Origin: Rothia sp035916755
GTDB lineage: Bacteria > Actinomycetota > Actinomycetes > Actinomycetales > Micrococcaceae
Direction of reading: 5' to 3'
Assembly (NCBI RefSeq): GCF_035916755.1
Contig: NZ_JAYWIX010000004.1
Coordinates: forward strand, 186,001 to 250,000
DNA length: 64,000 nt
The notes under the pieces were generated by a model that was given only the letters and a program-made list of their open reading frames with translations, was not told the DNA's origin and did not search any database. Every line of letters begins with the position of its first letter. Within the stretch, counting starts at the first letter, position 1. The translations under genes and the position numbers were made by a program. Of the stretch, positions 1 through 8,137 are shown piece by piece.

Positions 1-780
1 CTGTAGGTACTGGTCTTCCACCTGCCCGACGACCTGCACAGCGGCACGAATTACCTGCCAGATATGGTTATCGGCAGTGAGTGAATCGAACTCACAGAGC
101 ACAGGCACTCGATGGTAGATTTTGCGTTTAATCAGGCCCTGGGGCACCATTCGTCCGCGCACAAAGTTCAGTTCATCCTGGGTTTGCAAGAAGACAGGCT
201 TGCGTTGTCTGACAGCTTCTTCGGTCTGCCTCAGAAATTGCCGGTAAAACTGAATTTTCAGCTCAGGAACATCGGGCAAGATAGAGACACAAGAAGGCGG
301 AAGGTCGATCTTGTCAGCCAGTGGCGCGGGGCTCATGCCGTAGGTGTTGATGAGCTCCCAGAGGGTGTTGGCATGGCCCGTATTGAGGACGCCGAGCGGT
401 TCAGTCATCGAGCGGGCGCTGGTTTCTGACCAGAGAGGGTCGGTTGCGCCTTCCTCTTCTTCATCTGCTGATTTTTCTTGAAGTTGTGCTGGTACAGCCT
501 TTGAGAAGTGGGCGGCCCAGCTCTCGTCAAGGGCTACGACGTCCATTTCGTAGACAAAGGTATGAAAGGTTTCTGTGCGGATGCCTTCGGGTAGAGTGAA
601 AACCCTATCGTATGGGCCCTTACCCCTCCATAGTTTGGGAAGAACATGGATAGTAAGAGTTCTGCAGTTCTCCCCTTCTGGAATTTCTCGTTGCAGCACA
701 GTAAGCCCCACCCCATTGCCCAGTTTGCTGGCCTGGAAGTAGCGGAGTGGGGCCTGCCAGATTTCCTCGTGGTCGCTCAT
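1..780 (-). CDS. mcrC: McrC-like subunit of a type IV McrBC restriction system (partial, 3' end beyond window)
   Basis: The minus strand is open from an ATG at 780 to the window edge (260 codons, no stop). McrC is the nuclease-bearing partner of the McrB GTPase; the complex cuts DNA with modified cytosine. Around residues 205-260 I read VRGRMVPQGLIKRKI, then PVLCEFDSLTADNHI and WQVIRAAVQVVG. This matches the McrC-family pattern of an RGR motif, then a CEYDEFTxDN-type motif, then an N-I-(L/I)-K-A-A-like helix. The catalytic PD-(D/E)XK domain would lie further C-terminal, outside the window, so intactness cannot be judged. The start lies two bases after the mcrB stop, so the genes are co-transcribed and probably translationally coupled. 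An acidic stretch (DEEEEG) near residue 127 is probably a linker. Confidence 0.85.
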   Translation of the reverse strand, partial: MSDHEEIWQAPLRYFQASKLGNGVGLTVLQREIPEGENCRTLTIHVLPKLWRGKGPYDRVFTLPEGIRTETFHTFVYEMDVVALDESWAAHFSKAVPAQLQEKSADEEEEGATDPLWSETSARSMTEPLGVLNTGHANTLWELINTYGMSPAPLADKIDLPPSCVSILPDVPELKIQFYRQFLRQTEEAVRQRKPVFLQTQDELNFVRGRMVPQGLIKRKIYHRVPVLCEFDSLTADNHIWQVIRAAVQVVGQVEDQYLQ

Positions 781-782
781 AC

Positions 783-2261
783 CTAGCCCTGGTATGACTC
801 ATCAACGATGTCGGGGCGGGCACCGAGACCAGCACCCCGAATGAAGATTTTTTGGCCGTATACGGGGCCAATCTCATCGAGGATAGTCTGGCTGATATTG
901 AAGGTAAAGGCGACTTCTTTGAGCTGATTCAGCAGAGCTTCTGCGATGGCTTCTTCATCACCGTCTTTGCCGAAGAAGTAGGCGTGGCCCAGGCGGGCAT
1001 CGGGGCCAACCTGGTTGAGCAGGATGGTATTGGTGTTTTCGTACCAGGAGGCAATTTCTTCTGGGTAGTCTTCACCGTTTTCTTCCATTGCCGCTTGCAG
1101 CTCTTCTGCGGTGAAGGGGTGCTGGGTGACCCAATGGAAGCGGCGACGAAGAGCCAGGTCGATGGTGCCGACGGAGCGGTCAGTGGTGTTCATGGTGCCC
1201 AGAACGTGCAGGTTAGTGGGAACAGCCAGCTTGTTGTACTCTTTGCCGTTCTTGAAAATGGGGGTTTGCAGGCGGACATAGTCCCCCGGCATATTCTGAT
1301 AGGCAGCTTCAAAGAGGGCACCACTCCTACCTTCTTGTGGTAGGTCTTTGAACTCTTGGCGTTTGCTCTTTTCCAGTACCAGCATGAGGTCGCCGAAGAC
1401 CCGGGCGGTGTTGGCGCGGTTGATTTCGTCGATGAAAAGCAGGAAATTTTTATCCGGGTTAGTGGCTGCCCGGTTACACATCTGCACGAAGGTGCCTTCT
1501 TGGGTTACGAAGTCGCTCTCGCCTTCTTGCTTACTGAAGTTGGGGCGGATGCCAGAAACAAACTCTTCATAGGAGGTGGAGGGGTGGAAGACGACAACCT
1601 CAATCTGACTTCCGTTTTTACCATAGTCCCCACTCTTACGCAGTTTTTGGAGTATATGAGACTTACCAGATCCTGCAACACCTTCAATAATAATGTTCCA
1701 GTACTGTATCAACTGGTTGGCAATTTTTCCCTCTTCTTCGCCATCTCCTCCCTCCGTCAATTCGCCATCTTCTTCCCCCACCAATTCATGAGATTCATTC
1801 AAATCTTTACCTTCTATTTTATCATTCCAAATTTCAATAAAACTATCACTGAGATCTAAGCCAGAATTGAACCCCTGATATCTTTCATTGGGGGACCCTT
1901 TGCGCTTCACTTCAATATCATCTTCACCCGCAAGATATGAGATAAAATTTCCTAAGATAGCTATGTCTGTAGGAACGCCCTTCCCCCACCCATTCAAGCG
2001 GCAAACTCGATCCAAATCATCCAAATCAACCTCAGACGGAAGCTCTTTTGATAACAAATATTCTTTTACCAGGGGGACTATTGATTTTAACGAAGTATAT
2101 ATCTGACCTTTATTCTTCTCAAAAAATTCTTTACCATCAGAAAATCTGATATATATATTATGCTTTCTGCCCGCACCAAGATAATTTTCCAGTTCGGAAT
2201 ATTCACTTGATTTTTTATCAGATGCAACCTGAATATATTCAGAAAAATTTTTACGTATCAT
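783..2261 (-). CDS. mcrB: McrB-like AAA+ GTPase subunit of a type IV restriction system
   Basis: 492 residues. The C-terminal AAA+ core is clear: Walker A GVAGSGKS (about 194-201), Walker B LLFIDEINRAN (274-284), the McrB signature MNTTDRS (357-363) and an LRRRF arginine patch (371-375). McrB hydrolyses GTP to drive the McrC nuclease, while its N-terminal domain reads the modified DNA. Residues 1-190 have no motif I recognise and end in an acidic linker (residues 160-178). Base composition changes sharply: about 1740-2261, encoding the N-terminal domain, is very AT-rich, whereas 783-1600 resembles the chromosome. The gene overlaps the upstream fic gene by 4 bp (ATGA) and is followed two bases later by mcrC. 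The substrate cannot be told from the sequence. Confidence 0.88.
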   Translation of the reverse strand: MIRKNFSEYIQVASDKKSSEYSELENYLGAGRKHNIYIRFSDGKEFFEKNKGQIYTSLKSIVPLVKEYLLSKELPSEVDLDDLDRVCRLNGWGKGVPTDIAILGNFISYLAGEDDIEVKRKGSPNERYQGFNSGLDLSDSFIEIWNDKIEGKDLNESHELVGEEDGELTEGGDGEEEGKIANQLIQYWNIIIEGVAGSGKSHILQKLRKSGDYGKNGSQIEVVVFHPSTSYEEFVSGIRPNFSKQEGESDFVTQEGTFVQMCNRAATNPDKNFLLFIDEINRANTARVFGDLMLVLEKSKRQEFKDLPQEGRSGALFEAAYQNMPGDYVRLQTPIFKNGKEYNKLAVPTNLHVLGTMNTTDRSVGTIDLALRRRFHWVTQHPFTAEELQAAMEENGEDYPEEIASWYENTNTILLNQVGPDARLGHAYFFGKDGDEEAIAEALLNQLKEVAFTFNISQTILDEIGPVYGQKIFIRGAGLGARPDIVDESYQG

Positions 2262-3337
2262 TTTTTATTTTCTTTTAAAATTCCCATTAGCCCCTCATTC
2301 ACGAAGAGCTTTTCTCTACCAACTTTTTCTTCCCGCAGAACCCTGGCTGAGACAAGCTCCCCCAGGTACTTGGTTGCGGTCTGCCGGGTCACCGAGCAGC
2401 GCTCCGCGACGTCCTTAATGCGACAGTAGGGCTGCTCAAACAGCACGTCCACTACACCCACAGGTATCTGGGATCCAGCAAGTTCCTTCACCTGCTCCTG
2501 GAGCGCCTGAATCTGCTTAATCTTGGCCAGGGTCTGCACCGCAGTTTCCCGCATGGCCTCAACCATGTACAGCGTCCACTCCTCCCAGGCACCCTCAGCG
2601 GTTACAGCATTCAAAAGGCGGTAGTAGTCATTCTTGCGGGCAATAATGCTCTGAGAAATATAAAGAACGGGCTCACTCAAAAGCCCAGCAGAAACTAACA
2701 TCAGCACATTGAGAATACGGCCGGTGCGCCCATTCCCGTCATCAAAGGGGTGAATCGCCTCAAACTGATAGTGAGCTAGTGCCACCTTCACCAGCGGGTC
2801 AAAGTCACCAGCCGAATGCACAAACTCTTCCCAGTTGCTCAGCTTCTGCGCAATCACATCAGCACCCTGGGGCGGGGTATAAATACGACGGCGAGTAGCC
2901 GGGTTGCCGATATACACCCCCTCCCCGTGCCGCACCCTGGTGTCAACATCTCGGATGGCGCTACAAATATCCCGGGCTGTGTTAGCGGTGATAAGACCGT
3001 GGCGCTCCCTCATAGCATCCAGGCCAGCAAAGAGAGCTTTCTGATAGCGCAGAGCTTCACGGGTAGCCCCACTAGCATCTGCAGATACAGTGGCGGCTCT
3101 GAAGAGCTCATCGGTGGTGGTTACGATGTTCTCGATTTCAGAGCTTGCCTGGGCTTCCAGCAGGGCAAAAGAGTGCAGGAAGATGCCCGGGTTGGGTAGT
3201 GACACCAGCGCCTCATTCAGCCCGGCGATAGCCGCGCGTGCTTCAATGACCGACTTGAGTACGCGGACAGTTTCCACATAGTTCGCCGGAGGTAGCGGCG
3301 GAAGGTCGTTGTAGGGTTTGTCAGCAGACCAGGTCAT
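2258..3337 (-). CDS. Fic family AMP-transferase with N-terminal autoinhibitory motif and C-terminal winged helix
   Basis: Fic proteins transfer AMP from ATP to hydroxyl groups of target proteins. The catalytic motif HPFDDGNGRTGR is complete (about residues 196-207, from the ATG at 3337). The N-terminal inhibitory helix carries SSEIEN (65-70), fitting the class II (S/T)xxxE(G/N) pattern that blocks ATP binding until relieved. Residues 310-345 look like a winged helix (IKDVAERCSVTRQTATKYLGEL), as in chromosomal Fic proteins that may bind DNA. The length, about 359 aa, is normal for this class. ATG 3337 is preferred; a TTG at 3343 would add two residues. The stop overlaps the mcrB start by 4 bp, so fic is the first gene of a fic-mcrB-mcrC operon, an unusual companion for McrBC. 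Confidence 0.88.
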   Translation of the reverse strand: MTWSADKPYNDLPPLPPANYVETVRVLKSVIEARAAIAGLNEALVSLPNPGIFLHSFALLEAQASSEIENIVTTTDELFRAATVSADASGATREALRYQKALFAGLDAMRERHGLITANTARDICSAIRDVDTRVRHGEGVYIGNPATRRRIYTPPQGADVIAQKLSNWEEFVHSAGDFDPLVKVALAHYQFEAIHPFDDGNGRTGRILNVLMLVSAGLLSEPVLYISQSIIARKNDYYRLLNAVTAEGAWEEWTLYMVEAMRETAVQTLAKIKQIQALQEQVKELAGSQIPVGVVDVLFEQPYCRIKDVAERCSVTRQTATKYLGELVSARVLREEKVGREKLFVNEGLMGILKENKK

Positions 3338-3352
3338 GTACAAAATCTAGCG

Positions 3353-3398
3353 AATTTTTGACACATCCCTCGCTGAACCCGCTGATATGTCAAAAATT
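3353..3398. promoter_or_regulatory. Inverted repeat upstream of fic-mcrBC, candidate operator
   Basis: AATTTTTGACA (3353-3363) and TGTCAAAAATT (3388-3398) are perfect 11-bp arms, 24 bp apart. A third copy of the half-site, TTTTGACAC, lies at 3437-3445. The pair sits 16-61 bp upstream of the fic ATG. The DNA is locally AT-rich, as expected of a promoter. Autoregulation by the winged helix of the Fic protein is a reasonable guess but unproven. Confidence 0.5.
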
Positions 3399-3445
3399 TC
3401 CCGAATTTTTTACAGATCCAGGTCACATGTTAAATCTTTTGACAC

Positions 3446-3655
3446 GTCACCACAACGTATGCGGGGATGAGCCCAATTTCTATTGTTGCAGTGGGTACTT
3501 TTGCTGGTGCTCCCCGCGTATGCGGAGATGAGCCCCGTACCGGGGCGGTCATGGTCGGCGGGGTAGAGTACCCCCCCCCCCCGCGTATGCGGGGATGAGC
3601 TTTGCTGGACTTCAATCCGTTGCGCCTCTTTAGGGCGCTCCCCACGCAGGAGGCC
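3446..3655 (+). CRISPR. Degenerate type I-E-like CRISPR array, four repeats and three 33-nt spacers, no cas genes
   Basis: The best repeat (3507-3534) is 28 bp: GTGCTCCCCGCG followed by TATGCGGAGATGAGCC. It has the CCCCGC...GCGGGG hairpin arms typical of type I-E repeats. Repeat 1 (3446-3473) keeps only its 3' half intact. Repeat 3 (3568-3601) carries a run of 12 C, making it about 6 bp longer than the others. Repeat 4 (3635-3655) keeps its first nine or so bases and then decays. The intervals 3474-3506, 3535-3567 and 3602-3634 are each exactly 33 nt, the usual I-E spacer size. By analogy with Escherichia coli repeats, transcription would run on the plus strand. There is no cas gene in the window and no recognisable leader. 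I read it as an abandoned array. Confidence 0.78.
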
Positions 3656-3658
3656 TAT

Positions 3659-4178
3659 TCAGCATCGGGGGGGCGGCAGCGTCCGGCTAGCACCCGCCAC
3701 CGCACCTATCATGTACCCAACAAGCAGGCAGGTGTAAACGACCCAGCGGAACCCGGCCCAGGCCCGCCCCTGCTGGGCCTCTGGCACGAAGGAGAGGATG
3801 ATGCGGTTTGTGATGGCGTTGAAGTACCCGTTCCCGGCGCCACCGAGGGTAAAGAGCTGTACAGGAGCTCATCAGTGCGCAGCCTGCGATGATGACCTCC
3901 CAGCGTAGGGTGATGGCCATGGTCGTCATGATTCCCGCCGTGAATAGCAGGGAGAGAGGCCAGAGCCACCAGGTGAGGTAGCGGTCAGCGATATACCCAC
4001 CGACAAGGCCAAGCAGAATAGAGGGCAGGAGGTTAGCCACCAGAACAGCTGCCAGCAGGGACGACCGCCCGGTTTGGGCTGCCAGGAGGAAGAAGCCCAT
4101 AGATGAGAGGGATGTTCCCACGGCAGAGACGAACATGCCCAGCATGAGCAGCCGCAGGGCAGTTTTTGATGGGAGCAC
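3659..4178 (-). pseudogene. MFS transporter remnant, frameshifted and truncated
   Basis: The first ~110 codons from the GTG at 4178 encode an MFS N-terminus: helices around LLMLGMFVSAVGTSL, the loop GGYIADRY, and helices beyond it. Near 3865 the frame breaks. The downstream frame still reads like an MFS protein (GAGNGYFNAITNRIIL, FVPEAQQGRAWAGFRW, VVYTCLLVGYMIGAVAGAS) until a stop at 3659. That is about 170 of the usual ~400 residues, so the gene is both frameshifted and cut short next to the CRISPR remnant. It starts 4 bp after the stop of the DUF2087 gene, so the two were probably one operon. Loss of the distal half may share an origin with the decay of the neighbouring array. Confidence 0.75.
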
Positions 4179-4182
4179 GGGG

Positions 4183-4674
4183 TTAGCCTTCCAGGGTGAA
4201 GCGGTCTGCTTCTCCGTTCAGGTAGGCCGGTAGCCAGATGGCTTCCCAGTCGGGTGCCTCATCGTGGAGTACGGTGTCCCAGCGGTCTGGGGTGGTGTTG
4301 GTGAGCCAGTAGATTCCGGCTAGATCGTCGCGTTTGAGGTAGCCGTAGTCGACGAGCTCGCGGCGTAGGTAGGCGAAATCAGGCCAGAGCGCCTTGAGGG
4401 TTTCGTTGACCTGTTTCTCGGTGTAGCGGGCATCGGGTTCAAAGTAGTTGACCAAGTAAAGCAGCACATGCGCCCGCGCCCGCCGCTTGGCTAGAAAACT
4501 GGTGAGGGCGCCGTCCTTGTAAAAGCGGGAGACAAGGGTGCGGTGTTCCCGCTCGGCCGCTGCGGCTTGGTCAGCTTTTTCTTTGAGGACGAGCGCGCGG
4601 GCGGCCGTGTAGTTCAGGCCGGTTTCTGCCATGCGGGCACGTACGAGGGTTTTGAAGTTGCTGTCGGCGGTCAT
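4183..4674 (-). CDS. DUF2087 domain protein
   Basis: 163 residues. The middle carries the DUF2087 pattern: a basic KRRARAHVLLYLVNYFEPDARYTEKQVNETL segment (quoted here as a region, about residues 62-92), then FAYLRRELVDYGYLKRDDLAGIYW in the same region (about 98-121). The domain is a small winged-helix-like module, often fused or adjacent to ArsR-type regulators. The N-terminus contains ARMAETGLNYTAARALV, resembling a short alpha-helical module seen in other actinobacterial proteins. The biochemical role is unknown; DNA binding is plausible. The gene heads an operon with the decayed MFS gene, so it may once have regulated that transporter. The start is the ATG at 4674; the ribosome site is weak. 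Confidence 0.7.
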   Translation of the reverse strand: MTADSNFKTLVRARMAETGLNYTAARALVLKEKADQAAAAEREHRTLVSRFYKDGALTSFLAKRRARAHVLLYLVNYFEPDARYTEKQVNETLKALWPDFAYLRRELVDYGYLKRDDLAGIYWLTNTTPDRWDTVLHDEAPDWEAIWLPAYLNGEADRFTLEG

Positions 4675-4880
4675 GGTACATCGACTTTCTTAAGCACCCC
4701 TAGCCTGCTTTCACGTCGGAAAACCAGTATCTTCAAACCCCGAGAATCTCTTCCCTTCACACCGGTGGCAGTAAGGCTAGGGCTTGTACTGCCGGGTACT
4801 GGACGGTGGGGTGCGCCTTGAAGAAGTATACACCTGTTTTGCGGTGAAGTGCGAGGGGCGGGCCGGGCCACCAACCGCTA

Positions 4881-4941
4881 TGGACCAGCCACTTTTCATT
4901 TCGCTGGGTTAATACCAACAAAATGAAAAGTGGCTGGTCCA
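4881..4941. repeat. Perfect 21-bp inverted repeat hairpin
   Basis: The arms 4881-4901 (starting TGGACCAGCCACTTTTCATT) and 4921-4941 are perfect reverse complements with a 19-nt loop. No uridine tract follows on either strand, so it is not a classical terminator. It may limit read-through or be the relic of a small mobile element. Confidence 0.7.
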
Positions 4942-5047
4942 TTATTCAGCCGGGTGCAACTGGGCCGGTCCTTGGTGTTACTGAGCTGGTCCATACGGAC
5001 GCTGGTACCGACTAGTGGAGATACCTGCCGAACCGTAGCATCAGCTT

Positions 5048-5107
5048 GTGCAGAGTTCTTGGGCTCTGTGCACAGAAAAACCTGCACAGAGCCCAAGAAA
5101 CCTGCAC
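5048..5107. terminator. Inverted repeat after the lipoprotein gene, probable terminator
   Basis: The arms TTCTTGGGCTCTGTGCA (5056-5072) and TGCACAGAGCCCAAGAA (5083-5099) are perfect, and short outer matches GTGCAG/CTGCAC extend the stem. It starts about 13 bp past the stop of the minus-strand lipoprotein gene, which fits transcription termination. The poly-U tract is weak. Confidence 0.55.
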
Positions 5108-5119
5108 ACCCCGCCGTAT

Positions 5120-6121
5120 TTACTGGTAGGTCACCACGTAGGGCTTGGGAGTCAACGCATAAGTTTGGGCGGGGGTCAGGGTGGGGATGTCCTCATCATA
5201 GAAGTTCTTCCACGAAGGCTTGATGGCCGGGTCGAGGTCGCGAATGAGCTCCTGGTAGGTTGCGTCCTTGAGTTCAGGGGTGCCGTGGCCGTCCGCGTGC
5301 AGGGTGAGGGCCAGCTCGGGGTGGCTTGTATCGAGCGCCGCCCGGTTGGTAATCATAGAATGCGTGAACTGGTGCAGCACCACCATCTTCTGGGGCAGGC
5401 GGTGCTTATCGGTCAGCGCCGCCAGGTAGTCCAGAGTTTCATTAATTTCTGAGGCATCCACGGTCCCAATTTGTTGCAGGTGCACCTGCCCGGGATAGAT
5501 ACGCCATTCGGGGTCAATACCCAGGCCAACGTGGGGTTCCTTGAGCAGCTCTTCATACTGTTTGACCTGCTCGGTGAAGGTGCTGCGGCCGGGCTGGAAG
5601 TCCAAGATAACGTAGACCCCGTTCTTACGGGCCTCATCGATGAGGGGGCGCAGGCTTTCAATGGTTGCTTCATCGGAGTAATCGCCGTCGGGCCCAGGGG
5701 CTGAGCTGGCTACCGTGGTGATGATTTCAAAGGCGGGAATGACCTTCTCGTCGGTGTGTGCCTGGTATTCAGCGGCGAGATTTTTAACCCGGGCAACAGA
5801 TTCGGCTGGGCCTTGCTCACCGAGCACTCCCAGGGACGGGCCGCCGGGGTTACCGTAGAGCGCCACGTAGCGGTGGGCAAAGATCTGGTCGCCGCCACCG
5901 AGCACCTCACTCTTTGGAGCATTGGACCGTAAGGATTGCTCGGGAGCGGACGCCGTCGCGCTCGCGCTGGGCGTGGGGCTGGCGGTCGCCGAGCTACTCA
6001 CAGCCACTGTGGGGGTGGCGGTTTCACTGGCTGGCTCCTCAACTGAGGTGGCTGAGCACCCCGCCAGGGCGAGAGCAGAGAGGGTCATAGCGGCAAGAAA
6101 ATGAGTGTGGCGAGTACGCAT
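5120..6121 (-). CDS. Secreted lipoprotein of unknown function
   Basis: 333 residues. The N-terminus is a lipoprotein signal peptide with lipobox LALAGC (about residues 17-22). A Ser/Thr/Pro/Ala-rich linker to about residue 70 would span the cell wall. The rest is a globular domain of about 260 residues with alternating strands and helices: FAHRYVALYGNPGGPSLGVLG, VYVILDFQPGRSTFTEQV, GLGIDPEWRIYPGQ, KMVVLHQFTHSMI. The DFQPG and GIDPEW segments suggest a TIM-barrel-like fold, possibly glycoside-hydrolase-like, but I cannot assign a family. Similar lipoproteins are common in Actinomycetota. It is monocistronic, with a hairpin after its stop. The start is the ATG at 6121, divergent from the ThDP enzyme gene. 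Confidence 0.75.
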   Translation of the reverse strand: MRTRHTHFLAAMTLSALALAGCSATSVEEPASETATPTVAVSSSATASPTPSASATASAPEQSLRSNAPKSEVLGGGDQIFAHRYVALYGNPGGPSLGVLGEQGPAESVARVKNLAAEYQAHTDEKVIPAFEIITTVASSAPGPDGDYSDEATIESLRPLIDEARKNGVYVILDFQPGRSTFTEQVKQYEELLKEPHVGLGIDPEWRIYPGQVHLQQIGTVDASEINETLDYLAALTDKHRLPQKMVVLHQFTHSMITNRAALDTSHPELALTLHADGHGTPELKDATYQELIRDLDPAIKPSWKNFYDEDIPTLTPAQTYALTPKPYVVTYQ

Positions 6122-6378
6122 GGTGTCCTGGGAGTTGGCTGCAAATGTTTAATCAGTCTACTGAACGCTTTCCTTCAGAACCCTTCTATTACACAGAATG
6201 AAACCCCCGGCAGACCCCTCCCAGCGAAACTGCCCAGATGCACCCAAGCCGCCACAAGCGTCCGCTCATAAACATACTGTGCCCCGCATAACATTTCAGG
6301 AGCGAAAATCCCGCATATCTATACATTCACCCCGTATGCTAAAGCGGAAGCCCGCACCCGCGCCCATGAAAGGCCACC

Positions 6379-8028
6379 ATGACCCACCCTTCACTCCCCG
6401 ACCGTTCCGGTGAAACCACTGAGCCCCGCCGCAACGCCGGCTACGCCATTCTGGCAACCCTGCGCAGCTACGGTATCGACACCGTTTTCGGCATTCCCGG
6501 CACCCACAACCTCGAGTTCTACCGCCACCTCGAAGAGCTCGACATCCACCCCGTCACCACCCGCCACGAGCAGGGTGCCTCTTACGGCGCGGACGGCTGG
6601 TCGCTGACCCGCGGCCTGCCCGGCGTCGTCATCACTACCTCGGGCCCCGGCCTGCTCAACTCCCTATCGGGTGCCGCCACAGCCTACGCCGAGTCACGCC
6701 CCATGATTATCCTCTCCCCCGGTCGCCCTGTGGGCCACGAATTCCGTGACATCGGTGCCCTGCACGAGACCAAGAACCCCACCGGTGCCGTCAACTCCAT
6801 CGTCGAGTTCTCCCGCCGCGTAAATTCCGCCGAAGAAGCCGTGGACATCATCCACAACGCCTTCCGCTCCTTCGCCCACAACCGTCCGCGCCCCATCCAC
6901 ATCGAGGTGCCCCTCGACGTGCTCGAACGCGAGGTTGAGCTTGACCCCGCTATCCTGCAGGCCCGCCCCCTGGGCAAGCCCCAGCCTGCACCAGCTGACG
7001 ACGTACGCGAGGCAGCCCGTATGCTGGCCGAAGCGAAGAAACCCATCATCGTCGCAGGTGGCGGTTCCATCGGCGCGGCAGCCGACCTGCTCCGCCTGGC
7101 TGAAACTCTTGAAGCCCCCGTCATTACCTCGGTCAACGGCAAGGGCGCCATCCCCGAAAAGCACCGCCTCTCCCTCGGCGCAGACCTGCGTCTGAGCGCC
7201 GCCCACGCTTTCTGCCGCGAGGCTGACGCCATGCTCATTATCGGCTCCAAGATCGGTGAAGCGGAGCTCTGGGACGGTGACATCCACCCCGCAGGCCCCG
7301 TCATTCGCATAGATATTACGCGCGACCAGATGCTGACCAACATCACCCCCGATATCGAGCTACCCGGCAACTCCAAGGCCGTCATTCCGCAGCTTCTGGA
7401 CGCCCTCGCCGAGCTTGGTCTGGCCCCCGGCTCCCGTGAGCCCCGCGACCTGCAAAGCATCTTCGACGCTCTCGACAACGAGGGGCGGGCTATCGCGCCT
7501 GAGCTGGCAGAACTCAACGAGAAGATTATGGAGATTCTGCCCGAAGACACTATCATCGCCGGTGACTCCTCCCAGGTCACCTACATGGGCACCACCACCT
7601 TCTACCGGGCAGCCCGCCCCAACTCCCTGCTCTACATGGCCACCTACGCCACCTTGGGTTACGGTCTGCCCGCCGCTATCGGTGCCAAGGTAGCTGCGCC
7701 CGAGCGTCCGGTGGTCTGTCTGCTCGGCGACGGCGCCCTTATGTTCGCCATCCAGGAGCTCATGACCGCTGTTGAGCAGCAGCTCGACCTACCTATCATC
7801 TGCGTGGAGAACGGCGGCTACGGCGAGATTCGCCAGAACGAGCGCGACCGCGGCATCGCCCCCGTGGCCGTTGATCTGGTACAGCCCGACTGGGTCAAAC
7901 TGGCCGAGGGCTTCGGCGCCACCGGCTTCTCAGCCACCATGGACACCCTGGCCGAGACCGTCCAGCAGGCCCTGGCGACCCGCGGCCCCTCGGTCGTGCA
8001 CCTGAAGATTGGTGAGACCCTGCGCTAG
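6379..8028 (+). CDS. ThDP-dependent enzyme, acetolactate synthase/2-oxoacid decarboxylase-like (AruI-type)
   Basis: 549 residues with the three-domain layout of ThDP enzymes. The Pyr domain includes GIPGTHNLEFYRHL and RHEQGASYGADGWS, where the glutamate of HEQGA activates the cofactor. A central Rossmann-like domain follows (VAGGGSIGAAADLL). The PP domain has the ThDP/Mg motif starting GDGALMFAIQE and ending ENGGYGEIR. The combination HEQGASYGADG plus NGGYGEIR resembles the 5-guanidino-2-oxopentanoate decarboxylase (AruI) group more than true acetolactate synthase, and no small regulatory subunit gene adjoins it. The exact substrate is inferred only to the level of a 2-oxo acid. It is a single-gene unit closed by a strong terminator. 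The start is the ATG at 6379 after a 257-bp divergent promoter region. Confidence 0.82.
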   Translation: MTHPSLPDRSGETTEPRRNAGYAILATLRSYGIDTVFGIPGTHNLEFYRHLEELDIHPVTTRHEQGASYGADGWSLTRGLPGVVITTSGPGLLNSLSGAATAYAESRPMIILSPGRPVGHEFRDIGALHETKNPTGAVNSIVEFSRRVNSAEEAVDIIHNAFRSFAHNRPRPIHIEVPLDVLEREVELDPAILQARPLGKPQPAPADDVREAARMLAEAKKPIIVAGGGSIGAAADLLRLAETLEAPVITSVNGKGAIPEKHRLSLGADLRLSAAHAFCREADAMLIIGSKIGEAELWDGDIHPAGPVIRIDITRDQMLTNITPDIELPGNSKAVIPQLLDALAELGLAPGSREPRDLQSIFDALDNEGRAIAPELAELNEKIMEILPEDTIIAGDSSQVTYMGTTTFYRAARPNSLLYMATYATLGYGLPAAIGAKVAAPERPVVCLLGDGALMFAIQELMTAVEQQLDLPIICVENGGYGEIRQNERDRGIAPVAVDLVQPDWVKLAEGFGATGFSATMDTLAETVQQALATRGPSVVHLKIGETLR

Positions 8029-8049
8029 GCGCAGCTAGCACACAGAGAT

Positions 8050-8112
8050 AAGGACGCCGCCTCCCACTCCCCTGCTTCAGGGCAGGAAGGTGGGGGCGGC
8101 GTCCTTGTTTTT
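8050..8112 (+). terminator. Rho-independent terminator built on GGACGCC arms
   Basis: AAGGACGCCGCCTCCC pairs with GGGGGCGGCGTCCTT, with a CCTGC/GCAGG inner stem, followed by GTTTTTAC. It ends the ThDP gene on the plus strand and lies just past the permease gene on the minus strand. Both arms carry the GGACGCC motif. Confidence 0.85.
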
Positions 8113-8137
8113 ACTCTCTTCCCCGATGATAGGTGAA

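Larger units (their letters stand above)
4675..5119. other. 445-bp gene-free interval with two long hairpins
   Basis: I find no credible coding sequence here. The interval holds the two long inverted repeats listed separately (4881-4941 and 5048-5107). A further partial copy of the arm (GCTGGTCCAT) lies at about 4985-4994. It separates the DUF2087 operon from the 3' end of the lipoprotein gene, so part of it must hold the DUF2087 promoter. Confidence 0.5.

Noticed and set aside
3571..3582. 12-base C run as a phase-variable coding tract
   Set aside because: It lies in a CRISPR repeat, not in a gene, so slippage would not switch a protein.
3430..3645. 71-codon minus-strand frame spanning the CRISPR repeats
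   Set aside because: The repeats give a periodic ARIRGGG/SSPHTRG-like translation, a well-known artefact of translating CRISPR arrays.
1..4700. Complete prophage or integrative element
   Set aside because: No integrase, att repeats, phage structural or plasmid genes were seen; only defence-type genes and remnants.
6684..7580. 298-codon minus-strand frame opposite the ThDP enzyme gene
   Set aside because: Ser/Arg/Met-rich translation with no domain. It is the antisense of a well-supported enzyme.
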